NCBI GenBank assembly: GCA_951217055.1
Contig: OX578281.1
Span: 57,972,043-58,036,042, forward strand
Reading direction: 5' to 3'
Source: Gerris lacustris
Taxonomy: Eukaryota; Arthropoda; Insecta; Hemiptera; Gerridae
DNA: 64,000 nt
Part shown: piece after piece, positions 9,866 to 25,378 of the stretch
Layout of the letters: each line of letters begins with the position of its first letter
Numbering within the stretch: position 1 is the stretch's first letter
Notes under the pieces: generated by a model
Told to the model about the DNA's origin: nothing
What the model saw: only the letters and a program-made list of their open reading frames with translations
The model's database searches: none
Translations under genes and position numbers: made by a program

Positions 9866-12800
9866 AAAATTAATAATAAATGCTGTATTAGAATTAATTA
9901 AAGTAAATAATGGTTTACTCTTCTTTCAAATTTGTAGCAGATTAAAATATTATCGGTTTAAGTTGTAATTTAATGGAAGTTAAAGTCGTTATTTAATGTC
10001 AGTTAACGTTGCTACTTCCCTAGAAAAATGTGTTCTCGCTTGAAAATGCTATCAAAACTGATTACGAAAAGTCGGGACTTATACTCTTCATGACCCGGTT
10101 AGTACCGGAACACCTAGAACTTCATATAAAGATCAACTCAACTGAAGAAGTCTACGTAATAGTACCGTTATCGTGTTGTTTTTTAGCAGTTAGAAATCAT
10201 TACATCAATAGAAGATTGTGTATTTTGGAATTCTTTACTAAATATGTTACCGAAATTTTTTTTTTAAAAATAAAAAATTGTTTTTCTCTCAAACAAAAAA
10301 CAAAGATATAAGATGAGTTTTAATGCTTTATTTGTATGGTTTGAAGTGAATACGTGTTCAGAAAATTTCGGTTGAAACGTAAATGAATAGTAGAGAGTTG
10401 TTAGGATTTTAAGGTTACGTTTGGAACGATCTATACTCTGCGACCCGATGAACCTTGGAAGTTTAGCGAAGCCTTCACTTTCACCTCAGATAGGATTCTG
10501 CTGCAAGTCTGTCGTTGCGTCATCCCAACCCATCTTCCCATGGCACTCCCTCTCACTCGGCATCCTTCAGCACGCACTCCTTCCTTCTAAATCGAAACTT
10601 TACAAATACCATCACCCGACGTACATTAACATAAAGAAGTTGCTCAACTCACTCAAATATCGCAATCCAAACTATTTTTTATTTTTACGTGTACACACGA
10701 AGTTACATATTACTTAAGAGAAGATGAGCTTTGATTGCAAATCAAAATGATCAAGCAACATCTTCCATAATTCGGCACGCAACTATTTTTTTCATCTTCT
10801 TTTAACCTTTTTATTATCTTGCCGGCTTAGCACCATTGAAAAGAAAAAAAAATTCTGACATATTTATAGGATTTTTTTTGGACGTCTTAACATCAAGAAT
10901 AAAACTAAAATAATAAATTATAGATTGCTTCTGAAACACTTCGCTATTCATGCTGATATTTCAAAATTATTTAGCAATAACGTAATAAAAGGAGTACGCT
11001 TAGTCAAGTTGATAAATTCATACTCTCAATTCGTCTGAAACTGAAGTGTAAACACGACATAGTTCATTCTTTAATGGTATATACTAGTTGGACAATTCAT
11101 GGCATAAAGGTTAAGTCGAGATGGAGTTTGTGTCGATTATTCGCATTATTATTTTAACAAGTGGATTCCGTTCTTGTTCATGATTTTCTCTGAATGTTCT
11201 TGTGGGGGGTTTTTCCGAATATATCCCAGTTGGAGGAGCGGTGAAGAGGACACGGGTTTTAACCCTAGGCCATATCGAGGTCATGGAAACCCGCACTAGT
11301 TCACGTAACTCTCATCCCGTTGGGCTTATCACAAGCCTACCTCCTCTCCACCAGGAGCATCAGGGTCGGATGAAACGCTATATCGTGTATAACACCTTCA
11401 TCCAGTTCGCTAATCAACTCTCCCGTTTCTCCGATTGCTTTCGACGAATCTTAGTCGAGAAAATGATTAACCCTCTAGAGCTCTAGAGCATCTGGTTTTC
11501 CGTGAGTGAGGAATTAAGGGCATCTCAAATATAAAATAAATTTGTTCGTACTAGAAAAGTGAGTTCTTAACGAAAACTAATTATGTTCTTGATTTTACAC
11601 TAACGTCAAATATAATAACAATCAGTCACAAAATCCATAGGTATTAATCCATCTATCTTCAACTTCGTATCAAATATATGCTTCACACAATAATTATTAA
11701 TCTTACAAGTTGTTTTACGTTTTATCATTCAATTAAAAGTAGATCAAAGTATAGCTGATGAAATTACATTTGCCTTAAAGAAAATGTCTCGATAATAACA
11801 TCTGTTTCGAATTTTGTAAAGATGAGAAATGTTTCACAACGATGATATCATCAAGTAGATTTATGTTAAGTAGATGATCTTTCGACTCAAGAGCAATTTA
11901 TTAGATATTAATTATTTAAAACTTATATTTATTACTCTTTTTTGAGGTATAAAAATGTTATAATCAATAATTAGTTTTAAAAAAATTTCCGAAAATGTAA
12001 AACTTTCAAAGATCGCATGTTTACATCCGATAACAATGCTTACTATATTTAAAAAGTCAAATTTTTATTTACTCATATGGATTGACTGATATAAAAATGA
12101 TCATTTAGGATCTTTTAGTTTAAATTATAATGATCATAAACATCTAGATGTAAACAACTGTAGTTTGTTTGTTTTAAAACTGTCAATCAAATAACATCTG
12201 AAATGTTCATTACGGAAATATGCAGATGAGAAGAAAGAGGACAGAGAAAACTATAAGAAATAAAACAACGACAGTTGTTAGAGATAGGATTAGACACGGT
12301 TGATTTGGAATATAGGTGAATAAAACGAGATGGGGTTTCATCTAGGAATGGATCGGTAGCAAGGTGAAATCGAGGTATCTAGAGCTGGTGGGATGCTCTT
12401 TCAGATTGGAACCCAATAATACCGATGGACTGTCTCAAACGACCACAAGGATAAACCACCGTAAGACAATAGCTTCTCCGGATAGGACACGACATCCATC
12501 CTAGAGGAGTTCTTAATGGCTTTCTTTCTATGTATCGAATGCTCATCTGTGAAAAAGCTCGTTGTACCACAAGGATATACTCTTCTAGTATCTTACACTC
12601 ACCGAAATTGGCCTGAGGACTTATTTGTCTCTGGTTTATCCTCCTTATTTATCGTGTCCATTCTTCACCTACCCTAATCCCTTTGCGCTGCGTAGGGAAA
12701 GATTGCGGGTGAGGCCCTCATGAATATTTACCGGGTTTTTAGCTTGCTCTTGCTCTTGCCCCTCTTTCTTTTCGGTGTTAACATTTAATCGAGTCAACAC

Positions 12801-14021
12801 AATGTGGACCTCTTCTCTTCGGCCGGTTCTTTGTGTGTGGGGAAATGACTTGGTAATCCCTTCCATCTATTCCCCACCATAATAAACTAAGAGGTTAAGC
12901 CGTTTAAATTTAATTTCCTTTAACAACAAGTCTCTTCCCCTTAAAAAATACCGGCAGGGAAAATTATAATTCTCCCTGACTCCGCTCTACAAGCTTCAAA
13001 AAATAACACATTTTCCCTTTAATCACATTTCACCTTTTATTTTTATCTAAGAAGCTTCCAATAATTATGCAATATTAAAAAGCTAAAAATATAACACAAT
13101 ATAACAATTAATAATATCGAGAATGTAGCCATTTTTTAAGAAAGAATTAACGAAAGTAAAAAATTGTCAAAATTTTAAAATAGTCAGAGTTGTTAATATA
13201 ATACCGAATTAAGGGAAGAAAACGATACTAAAGCACATAAATAACCTAAAGTATATTACTAATATACTTATGTCACACAAGTAATTATGTCACACAAGTA
13301 AGTTATGTCACACAAAGTAATAGAACCGATTAACTTTACTTTAGATTTAATTTTATCGCTTTATATATTTAAATTAACAGACAACCACTTTCCTTCATAA
13401 CTAACATTATTATCATTACTTATTATAATTTTTTTTTAATAATAATAAAAATCGATCTCTTCAAGAAAAATGCACAATAGAATATATCTAGGTTAGTAAG
13501 ATTAAAAAATAATAAAAAGTGACAGCAGGATGAAATTTAAAAAAAAAAGAGAAAAAAGTTGTATCTGGAGAAAGACAGGTTGTAATTGGTCGAAAGTGGT
13601 TATACCAGTTTAACGGAATCTAGAGCAAACAAGATTTTTTTACTCGAAATCCAATTGAAACAGGTTAAAGATGCGATCTTCATATATTTTTTTTTTTTAA
13701 ATAAGATGAATGAATAGTGAAATTTAAAAAAAAAAAAAATAATAAAACGGTAGCAGATAAAAAAAAATATATAAACATAAATGGGTATCGGAAACTCCTG
13801 TTCCTAAACGAGAGCAAAGAAAAGGATTTGTAAATTATGAAGTTGAATGGAGAAAGAAGGGTATAGCGTAGTAGAAAAGGAACGCATAATAACAAGTCCA
13901 GTAGCTAAGGCATTGTATAATTGCCTTGGGTCTTGGGTTCTAACCCTCCCCGATGTTCCACAAGTCATATATCAACATACTCGGGCCACTACTCTGTATT
14001 CTATACTTAACTTAAATCTAC
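9866..14021. other. Gene-free stretch with patches of higher G+C
   Basis: No gene is supported. Open frames at 10030-10311, 10421-10717, 11202-11486, 12379-12570 and 12669-12866 have no recognisable product. The last four lie in patches clearly richer in G+C than their surroundings (about 10420-10580, 11180-11370, 12330-12560, 12660-12870), which could be eroded transposons or, less likely, exons. A small tandem repeat, TATGTCACACAAGTAA, occurs three times at about 13267-13320. Confidence 0.4.

Positions 14022-14104
<83 letters not shown>
14022..14104. repeat. (AT)n microsatellite
   Basis: An AT tract of about 83 bp. The repeating IY residues of the plus frame 13847-14122 come from it. Confidence 0.97.
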
Positions 14105-14109
<5 letters not shown>

Positions 14110-14288
14110 TTTAAAGCTATAAAGTGACACCCTTAAACTCTAAAAAAAACCGGTCTACCTTTTAAAAACATCCTTAAAAAAGCTCTAATTATCAACCAAC
14201 CACGATAAATAAAATTCTATAATAATTTCCCTCCACACCCAAAATCCATCCGAAATTAAGAACAAAATACCCGAGGCTTACCGACTAT

Positions 14289-14291
<3 letters not shown>

Positions 14292-14360
<69 letters not shown>
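14292..14360. repeat. (AT)n microsatellite
   Basis: An AT tract of about 69 bp, only ~190 bp from the previous one. Confidence 0.97.
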
Positions 14361-14363
<3 letters not shown>

Positions 14364-17300
14364 TTGTATATAATTATTAATGGGATTATATGCTTTACAA
14401 ATTACCAGTTTGGTTCTTTACTTTAAACAACTTTACAACAGCGAAGCCTTACAAAAAAACAATTAACATAATAGGATCTATACATAACTTTTTTTAAATG
14501 CTGCTGCTGTATACATATACAATTATAATCTATAATAAGAAACATCTGGCCTCAACTATAAAGAATCAAATTTAAATTTTATATGTATATTATATCCAAG
14601 TATGTAAATTTTATAGATAAAGGAATTTTAAACATATATTGATACACCATAAAATCACGTTTCATATTAAAACACTAGTGATAATAAATAAGGCAGATTT
14701 ATTTATACCTCTGAATCCGAATAAATAAAAATCATAAATGAATATATTTTAAAGTACGAATTTTTTTCTGTGACTAAAGATTTTAATATTTGATAGATAA
14801 AAATCTCATATGAATAAATTTATTTCAATGTAAAGTAATTTTTATAATTCTGGACTTAATTCATTTTTTAAAAGTCAAGACGTGTTAATATGTTAAAATA
14901 AATTTAAATATAAATATATATAAAATTATATGATGTAGTATCTATAAATGATTTATTATTATTTTTTTTATTATGAGGGATTAGTATATTTAATAATAAT
15001 TAAACACTACAAATATAAGCTTTCTCGCTTTTAAATTATATTTACGTATGAACAAAATAAAATATATTTACATATTCAAAGAGGAAAGGAAGAAAATAAT
15101 TATTGGAAATGGTAACATGGATCTAAAAGTAATCTACAGGAGGTAAGTGGATCGATTCCAAATGATAGCATTTATTTTATTTATTTTTTTTTTTTTGTCT
15201 ATCTTTTATGATGTAATATTCTTAATCATATTTAATGAATTTTATTATAAATTAATTTTAAAAATAAAGATTTTAAAATATATTTATTACTAAGGTTACA
15301 TTATATTCTTAACTTCTGAGTAACTAACTTAATTTGAGAATTATTATTTTTATTTATTTTACTTCATACTTTATTAATTATGCGATAAAGTATTTTTTCT
15401 AATTAGAAATTTGTAAAACTTAAATTTCTTCGCTTGTTTAGTGCTTTAATTTTTTATTATAAAATATTATAATTGGTGTTTTATTATTTAATTAAAAAAA
15501 CCATATTCAAGTCATCGTAGTAGATAATTCAATAATTTTTCATAAAGAAGTATAATATTAAATTAATATGGCTGCAAAATATGCAAATCATACCAACCAA
15601 GTTTTTACCTCTTAATGAATAAGTTAAGCATTTGAATTATTAAATTTTTTTTTGTTTAAAAATAAATATTTATTACTTTGGGATACAAACTGTTTAAATG
15701 TGTGTTAAATAATAGATAAATTGAAGAAGGAAGCAAATTTAGGACACAAAAAAAGTTAATAACAAACTATTTCATGTTTAACTTTCAGATTAGATTTCCG
15801 TAATAAACTTCACCGAAAAATAAAAAAAAAATTAATAAAAAATTTGACGGGTAATAATTTTCTTTAATGTAACCTAATAGTTAAGCGGAACTTTAACGTT
15901 TTTATGTTTCAAGTAAAGTACACCGGTTAAAAACTATTCTAGTACTATTTTTTGGCATTGACTAAGTTAGGGATAGGATGTCAAATTAGCTCATATTGTG
16001 AAAATAAAATATTTCAAACTCCAATAAACGAAACATACGTATATAAATAAAAGACACGAGTATAAAGAAAATGTATAGGAATAATAAAGAATAAGGCATC
16101 TAATAAATATTATTTAGAATCAAAATAATTACGTTTTGATTATTTGATTTCGATACCCAGAGAGGTGAGGTATATTTTACTCTAAAAGAGCAAAGGAAAA
16201 AAATTAGTCTAAAAGTATATTTACGGAAAATAAAAATGAACTATACGATTACTTGAGTCCATCAAAAATTAGATTTATCATGTCATGTAACTTCAATAAA
16301 ATTAGTTTAACTGCTAAATAAAACACGATAAAAATAAATATCCTTTTAATTTGTTATAAATTAAGCAAATTATTTATCACCAATTTTCGCTTAAATATTA
16401 CTATTTTTTTCCAGTCTTTAACATAAAAAGAGCATTTAAATATCGATAACAAATTAAAAAATAGTTTTGTTTTTTTAACTCTTACATTACAAGCACTAAA
16501 AAAATAGAAACAAACAATAGTGGAGTTTATTAAAAGCTCTCTTTGTAAGTAATTGTACGGCAAGGTTTTCCAAACATTACTTAAAATAGTTGGTCTACAC
16601 GCGATGGGCTATTACTATCCGGTCTATCCTCTAAATCCTAGATCCGACCACCCAATAATTTGTGCTCTTCGAAATTCCACCTAAAACACCCCTAAAAGTT
16701 AAGGGTCTGGAAGGGTAGAAATTACAATTATTAACAATCGTAAATCCTTTAAAACAGAGCTTTAAAACTTTCTAAATCCCTCTCAATAATTCAGGGTTGC
16801 TTCTGTCCATGAAATGTTATTTCCCTTAAAGCATGTACACATTTAGTACAAAAATTACCACAAAAAAAATTGATAGTATAATTTTTTTTTATGACTTTCA
16901 TTCTTCGCCAAAAGAAAAATCGGGGACAAATTACGACTTTTTTTACGGCACAGGAAAATTTAAATGTCTTAAAAATTGCTGTTATTTTTTTTTTTTTTTT
17001 ACAAATTCCCCCTCCTGTCTTAATTCTTTAATATTTTGTTTTATTAAAGGGAAACACAAAATGGTAATTGAACTAAAATTTTAGGCTGTCATTTAATTTA
17101 GTTATTAGGGAAATTTTATGTTTCAAATTATGTTGAGGTTTTCAACTTAATTTTATCGTAGGGAAAAGATTTTTGTATGAAAATATTGGAGATATCATAA
17201 TGCTAAACATTACAGCAAACGCTTAACTGACATAATTTTACTATTAAATAGCTGAAGCATTTAAATTTTTTTTTTTTTTATAAATACAGATGACCATTAA

Positions 17301-18144
17301 ATAAATTTAAATTTAATCGATTTTATTATTCTTAATTGATTTATAGTGTATATCTATTCGTGATTTTTCAAGCTAAGCTTCCCCAACCGCCGACATTAGT
17401 TCTATAGTTTCAGTTTTAGAAAATATATTTTACCCAAGTAAATTTTAGTCCAGATAACCTCCTGAACTAAAACTAGAATCTGAACTGATGTTGTTCAGGC
17501 TCCCTGAATGAAAGCTCTGATGAATTAATCTTCATCTTTTAAACTAAGACTTTCAAACTTCCCAATTGCCCGCCCAACCACCAGAATATAACATATTATA
17601 TAAGATATATAGGCGACGGACTATTTTCACCAAGGATAACATCATAAGATTAAAAGCAATCAGTACACTTAATATTTCTTATTAAGTTACGGAATTCGTA
17701 AGAAAAGTGTAGAAAAACGAATAAGTCAATTCATCGATGTTATATACATGAATTTGACCTATTAAGGAGCCCGAGGATACCAAAGTGGCATAAGACACAG
17801 CATATTTATTTTATTTTATTTTTTTTTTAAATCTTAATATATGTATATGAAATTATTTTAATACTCAAGTGTTTCTGTCGAGATTTTACTTATTTTTGAA
17901 CATATAATATGCGTACATATTAGATGAGAAGATATAGAAAGATAAAGAAAGGGCATTATAGGAAATATATAGTAACAGAATAATTATCATTGATAAAAAG
18001 AAGGGGTTTGAAACGAAAAGACAAAGTGGGATAAATTTTAGTCTAAGATTCACTTTAGATATTTTATATTTCTCACTTTTATAAAAGAAGACAAATTGTT
18101 GCATGAGTATAATGTCTGTTTTGTTGTTTTTCTTTATAAAAATA
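14361..18144. other. Extremely AT-rich non-coding sequence
   Basis: I see no gene, RNA or mobile-element boundary. Open frames at 16354-16563 and 16833-17084 are rich in F, K, N and I, as expected by chance in AT-rich DNA. Many short poly-T and poly-A runs are present. Confidence 0.5.
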
Positions 18145-18748
<604 letters not shown>

Positions 18749-18839
<91 letters not shown>

Positions 18840-18849
18840 TATATATATA
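18749..18849. repeat. (AT)n microsatellite
   Basis: An AT tract of about 87 bp plus a short continuation after an AAATAT interruption. Confidence 0.97.
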
Positions 18850-19108
18850 AAATTATAAAAAAAAAAATTATATTGTTTCACCATATAAATTTATAAATAC
18901 ATAATACACTTTATGCAACAAAGAGATACATTACAATTATGGAAGACTTACAATTAGGAAGATTTCATGCTGGGATAGTTAGAACCATAAACATCCCATT
19001 AGAGTTTGAATATTTTATTATGTAATGTATTATGTATTTTATTAAGTATATTATAAATAAAAAACAATGAGGAGTAACAATCAAAAGAAGGTGTACAGAA
19101 TGTTTTAA

Positions 19109-19248
19109 AACTATTACTCCCCTAATAAAAACAGAAGTATGATATTCCTTTGTCCCAAACTACATTGGACTAAACATCCCTTTATCTTATTAGTTATATA
19201 GTCATATTCATTTATTTTCTAAAAAGAAAACATAGGGGAGTAACAATA
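19109..19248. mobile_element. Family C MITE, copy C2 (short)
   Basis: TTACTCCCCTA near 19110 and TAGGGGAGTAA near 19234 form inverted ends. The interior (about 19138-19190) has TATTCCTTTGTCCCAA, a TACATTGGA-like segment, and ATCCC followed by CTTATT. It matches the reverse complement of C1 over roughly 50 bp with few differences. It is shorter than C1 and its ends have diverged. Confidence 0.7.
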
Positions 19249-19407
19249 TAAAGAAATACCTATTGTTGATAAAAAAAAATAGTAAATAGATAGACTTCCC
19301 AATTATTAAAATTTGACAGTAAAATTAACACTATTTCAACACTCGTATAAAAAAATACTGAATAAAACCAATTTAATTGAAGTTTTTCTTTTGTGGACTT
19401 GAGGTTT

Positions 19408-19518
19408 TTTTATATAAGTAGTTGGTTGTTTTTTGGAATGAACCTGGACGAAAGCTTGTTTGAATAAAATATAATAAAGGACTTTCATTCCAAAAAACAA
19501 CCAACTACTTATATAAAA
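19408..19518. repeat. Perfect 35-bp stem hairpin
   Basis: Arm 19408-19442 (starts TTTTATATAAGTAGTTGG) is exactly complementary to arm 19484-19518 (ends ACTTATATAAAA), with a loop of about 41 nt. Sequence outside the arms does not pair well. It could be a small foldback element, an RNA hairpin source, or a chance product of local inversion-duplication. Confidence 0.9.
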
Positions 19519-20815
<1,297 letters not shown>

Positions 20816-20936
20816 TTAGTGCAAGTGTTTAGTAAATTTTTGCAAGTGTTTAGTAAAATTACTTAATAATTACTTACACAAAACACATGGTGTCCAAATG
20901 GGTTTAGTGTTTTTACTAAACACTCGCACTTGCCCT
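20816..20936. repeat. Short inverted-repeat element
   Basis: GTGCAAGTGTTTAGTAAA near 20820 is repeated directly as TGCAAGTGTTTAGTAAAA near 20841. It recurs inverted as TTTACTAAACACTCGCACTT near 20914-20933. The roughly 120-bp unit may be a small MITE or the termini of one. I found no target duplication. Confidence 0.6.
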
Positions 20937-21929
20937 ACTCTATTGACGAGAGTAATTAAGATTTTTCATTTAAAAGTTACGTAAGATTTCAAATTAAGAG
21001 AAAAAAACAAAACCAAACAATGGAAATTCGCAAATAAAATACTATATTATAACCTCACGCTCCACACTACCGCGGTATTTTTATTTATCTTTATAGTAAT
21101 AATTTAAAGCTATTTAAAATAATACATCTTTAGTGCGGTAAAGGATTGCGCTCGTTTACTTCTTTAATATGGTGAAGGAATGTTACCATTGCATAGATAA
21201 CGTAGATAAAAAATGATAACTATTGGCTAAAAAAAATGATAACTATGATAAAATGATAACTATTGGCGATTAAAAGAGAAATAATAAAATTTATTAATTA
21301 ACGAAAAAATTTAATATTAATAATCTGCCAATCTCCAATTAGTGGCCTGGGTGTAGGATGAAGTCCCTACTGGATGGGTTGGATGAAGTGCCTACTGGAT
21401 GGGTAGGATCAAGTACCTGCTGGTGATAATAAAAACAAGTTTTAACCCTTAAATGCTAATGGTAATTGGATGGCTGGTATTACTAAACCTTCGTCAATTT
21501 AAGTGATCGAGGGTAGATTTCAAATTATAGGACTGATCACAAATAACACAGCTTAACTTTTTAGTTACAATGATAATTTAACCATAAAACCCAAAATATC
21601 ATGAAGAAGAATAAATAGTTAAGTATAACAGAGCTTAATTATTACAATAAAAATGTTTCTTTTCGATTAGGTTTGCAAAGAAAATGATGATTATATAATT
21701 TGAGGGTTTTATGTTCAAATAATATGTTAGAATAAAATATAAATATGTTAGATTAGATTAAAATCATGAGCAGAATTGTAATTATTTTAAAAGTTTTGAA
21801 TTATTTTGAGAGCAAAAACGTTTGACTGGCCCTAAGTGAAGGAAATTAGCCGTAAAATAGGATCAAGTTATAAGTGGTTTATTATTAAGTTACTTTATCG
21901 TTTTTTATCAGCAATCCCAGCTCTATCCT
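20937..21929. other. AT-rich non-coding sequence with a three-unit tandem repeat
   Basis: At about 21353-21425 a ~29-bp unit containing AGGATGAAGT.CCTACTGGATGGGT is present nearly three times. Nothing else is recognised up to the hAT-like end at 21930. Confidence 0.5.
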
Positions 21930-21986
21930 AGGGGGCCCCGCCATTTTGTCTCGCCCAGGGCCCCGCAAGATCTAGATCCGCCACTG
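21930..21986 (-). mobile_element. Solo hAT-like terminus
   Basis: Read on the minus strand, the segment starts CAGTGGCGGATCTAGATC and continues into G+C-rich sequence (GCGGGGCCC, GGGGCCCCC). CAGTGGCG is a common start for hAT-superfamily elements, and 31271 has the same first eight bases. I could not find the matching other end within a few kb, so it is probably a deleted element. The adjacent octamer, CATACGAG, would be one target duplication. Confidence 0.6.
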
Positions 21987-23079
21987 CATACGAGCGTAAA
22001 AGGTTAAGGTTCAAACTGTGCTCGTCGATTCGACTACCATTAGCAAGGAAACAATGAGCGCAGAATTGTTGGTCCCTTCCTCGTCGTCGGGAGTGCAAGG
22101 CTTGCCAATAGTAGAAGGAGGCAAGCTTCTAATGGAAGAACTTAGTTACTGGCATGGCCTCAACTTAAGAATGAATCAGGAGTCCGTGTGACAGGTTTAG
22201 TAAACCATTCTAGATAGTCTGTGTTCAATGGTGCTTGAAAAAGTAAAATTTATTAACTTAACGTTATACTGGTATATATGTACTCGTATATATTCAATAG
22301 CCTAATCAAATAGTTTACGAGAAAAATATAAATAAGTGTTTGTGGATAGTTCATCTTTAGTGAAGTGTTCACAACGTATAGTTTTAAACAGTTTCCTTAT
22401 GCATGGAAAATAGCAAGATGGATTGTTGGTTAAACTAGGTTGAACTAAGGGTGTAGATGTGTAGGCATTGTTATACTTCAATTGTTTCATTATCAATCTC
22501 TAAGTAACAAAGAGAACCACATAAGCTACGAGGGAATACTTCAGGCAAAATAGATAATCTCCGCAAGTTTTATAAAGTAAACTCCACTCCTAAATCAAAC
22601 TTCACCCGTGAAAAGTTAAAACAGTTCAGTGCGAAATTCAGTTAGGAAATAAATGTATTGTTTAATTAACCACCAACTGGAAAAAAGAACTTCGCTACTA
22701 AATTCAATTTGCGAGTTAGAAACGGCGTAACTTTTTACAACACTTAAACCACCTGAAAAGTAACTATACAGTCAACCTTGAGTTTATATCGTGTATGAAT
22801 TAATTCGAAAACTTACGCTCAGATATAATGTAACTTTAGTTAACTACGTTAAACCTGATTTTGTTTTATTCTTTTGTTCGGCTTTTTTTTTTTCTTTTTT
22901 TTTTGAAAAAAAAGAAGTTTTTTAGCTTATAACTTAACACTATAATGAGTAATATAATAATACAACTTTGAGATCGCTTCACCGAAATATCTCATTACTT
23001 GAGTTGTTAACTTTAGTTTCATCTCGTGTAAAATCTGCGACGGTCTAATTACAATAGGACTTGAGAGAATAAAGCTTCA
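21987..23079. other. Non-coding sequence
   Basis: A patch of higher G+C is present at about 22010-22190. The frame at 22302-22496 is unrecognised. No gene is supported. Confidence 0.4.
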
Positions 23080-23340
23080 GGTTAAAGGAAATTTCAAAGC
23101 GTCCTTCCCCCAAAGCTCGGTACCTGGTATTGCTGTCTCTGAGTCAGAATATTAAGACAGGAGATGAAGGCATTCCTGACTCGAGGTCGATTAGCCGAAA
23201 GCAGGCATCCAGTTTGATCGATGTACGACCGCCTAGAGGCCTCCTACAAACCAGTGCCACACTATTAATGTCTCCACTCAAGTTAATGGATTTCGCACCT
23301 GACTTCGGTCCTCCGGATCCGGGCATAGAAGCCTAACTCT
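23080..23340. other. G+C-rich patch, unassigned
   Basis: This ~260-bp patch stands out by base composition and is open on both strands (plus 23130-23336, minus 23144-23326). Neither product is recognised. It may be an eroded mobile element or an exon; I cannot decide. Confidence 0.35.
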
Positions 23341-25378
23341 ATATAAGTTCAAAATCTAATCTAGTCTCGAACTGATGAACCTCGCGCGCCGGACATTTCT
23401 CTGTAGACCACTTCATTATTTTTCTAACACCGTAAAGAATTCTTAACCCTCTTAAATGTTATTTCTTTCTATTTTCAGAACAACAAAAATGGGACTGCTA
23501 AAAAAAAAAGGATGAAAAAAGACAAAAATATCATTTTTACAGCTCTTCTTCTTAACTGATCATTACACAATTTATCCATTAATGGTGGTTAACTGAAAGC
23601 ACCTTTAGAATCCTTATTTAACATCAAAAGTGTAAGTTAACGTTAATGTGTTAATGTGAACGAAATATAAAGTTAACAACATTATTAGAGTTTAATCTTT
23701 TAAGGACAAACTTAATAAAGATCTTAAGTCGTGCTAAGTCTTAGCAATAACTAACTTTAATATACTCTAAATGCAAACTAACTTTAAGATCTGAATTTAA
23801 ATTTGGTACCTACTTATATTAAAAAGAAAACAGAGTTTTTAAAATAATATCATCTTCAGTTACATACAGAGCTTAAATTATGCATTCTCCACCAGTTTCA
23901 TAAAACTTAAACTGTACATCCGCCTTCAGTTCCATAAAGCTTAACCTATTTGAGTTCATCAGTTCATCCCATAAAGCCCTCAACTATTCTATTATAAATT
24001 GAGTTCCCAAAAACAAAACTGTGGTCTTTTATTTGCATCAATCTAAACTATCGGCCTTAACTTCACCAGATCCTGTTTATTATTTGCTTTTATAACATGC
24101 TATCTTAGACAAGTCGCCTTCATTGCATCTGAATCCTTAACTATTCGCGTTGGATTCATCAAAGCTTAAAGCCTAAACTATTCGCCTTCATTTTCTTAAA
24201 ATCGATTTATCAAACACAGTTATGCTTTTCATGCCAAATACCAACATCATTCCATACGTGATTATTTATTCGACAATCCATAACTTAAAGACGTACTTAC
24301 TTGTAGATGCAGATGACATTAAGAAATGTTTTATGCAAATATAAATGGAACGGAATAAAAAAAAAGTTAAATACGCTAAAAATGGTCTGAAGATAAAGTT
24401 TAAATATAGGACGGAAAAACCAGGGGATAAGGCAACACCTAGAGGCAGCTAGTAACAGCGTTTTCAGTTTATCTCGACTTTTTTTCTTCTTAGAACGAGA
24501 GACCAAGAAGATTATATTCTTTTTTTCAGTCTCTTATTCTCCTCTCTTTTTCTCCTTGCGCGTCTTTTTTTTCCTCGACTATCTTCTTCTTGTCGGTGTG
24601 GTCGAGACATAATGGAGAAAGAAGATTATCGGACCAATATTGAACGCCCTAAGGCTCGGTGGCGCACACCGACACCGTATTTATGACCTTCCGACACCAC
24701 GGATGAAGAAAAAGAAAAAGAAAAAAACTTGGACACCGAAAAAACCACGACTTTAACTCCCACACTGGAGCTGTCTCACTGAAAAAACGTCCGTTTTCTG
24801 ACCCCCCGAGGGCTTTCAAGTGCCCACCCCGGTTCTTATCTGTACAACCTTCCTCTTGGAAAAACTACTTTTCTAATATCTCAAAACCAACTAACCCCAT
24901 TTTTTGTATTATTACTTCGACGGATCTACTGAATCTTTTGTAACATTCAATAATTTATTCTTTATAAATGAACATTAAAAAAAAGAAAAAAAAAAAAAAA
25001 AATCTGGAGTATAATAAAAAGTATAATATATCAACATACCTTTATTTTCAGTTTTTTTAAATATTCAAATAATCTAAAATTTATACATTTTTTTTTATAT
25101 AAGTAATAAATAAATGTTTTTAAGAGTATAGAAAAAATGTAAGTTTAAAATAAATTTATATGTTTAACTAACTTTGAATTATTCAAAAGTTTAAACAAAT
25201 TTTTAAACTTTTTGCAAGACCTGAAATTAAAAAATAAGTTATAATAAGGTTAAATATATTAATACAGAAAGTCTGTAGTTTCAGATGATATTAATATATG
25301 TTTCAAATATAGCATTATACATGTATTTTTCAAATTGGTTAATTTTTTTCCCGTTTTAGATAGTCAAAATTAAAGTTG
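23341..25378. other. Non-coding sequence with one G+C-rich patch
   Basis: The patch at about 24540-24850 has repeated CGGTGTGG and CACACCGACACCG motifs and no recognisable frame. Several units resembling CTTAAACTATTCGCCTTCA are scattered between 23880 and 24200, but I could not define a regular period. Confidence 0.4.
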
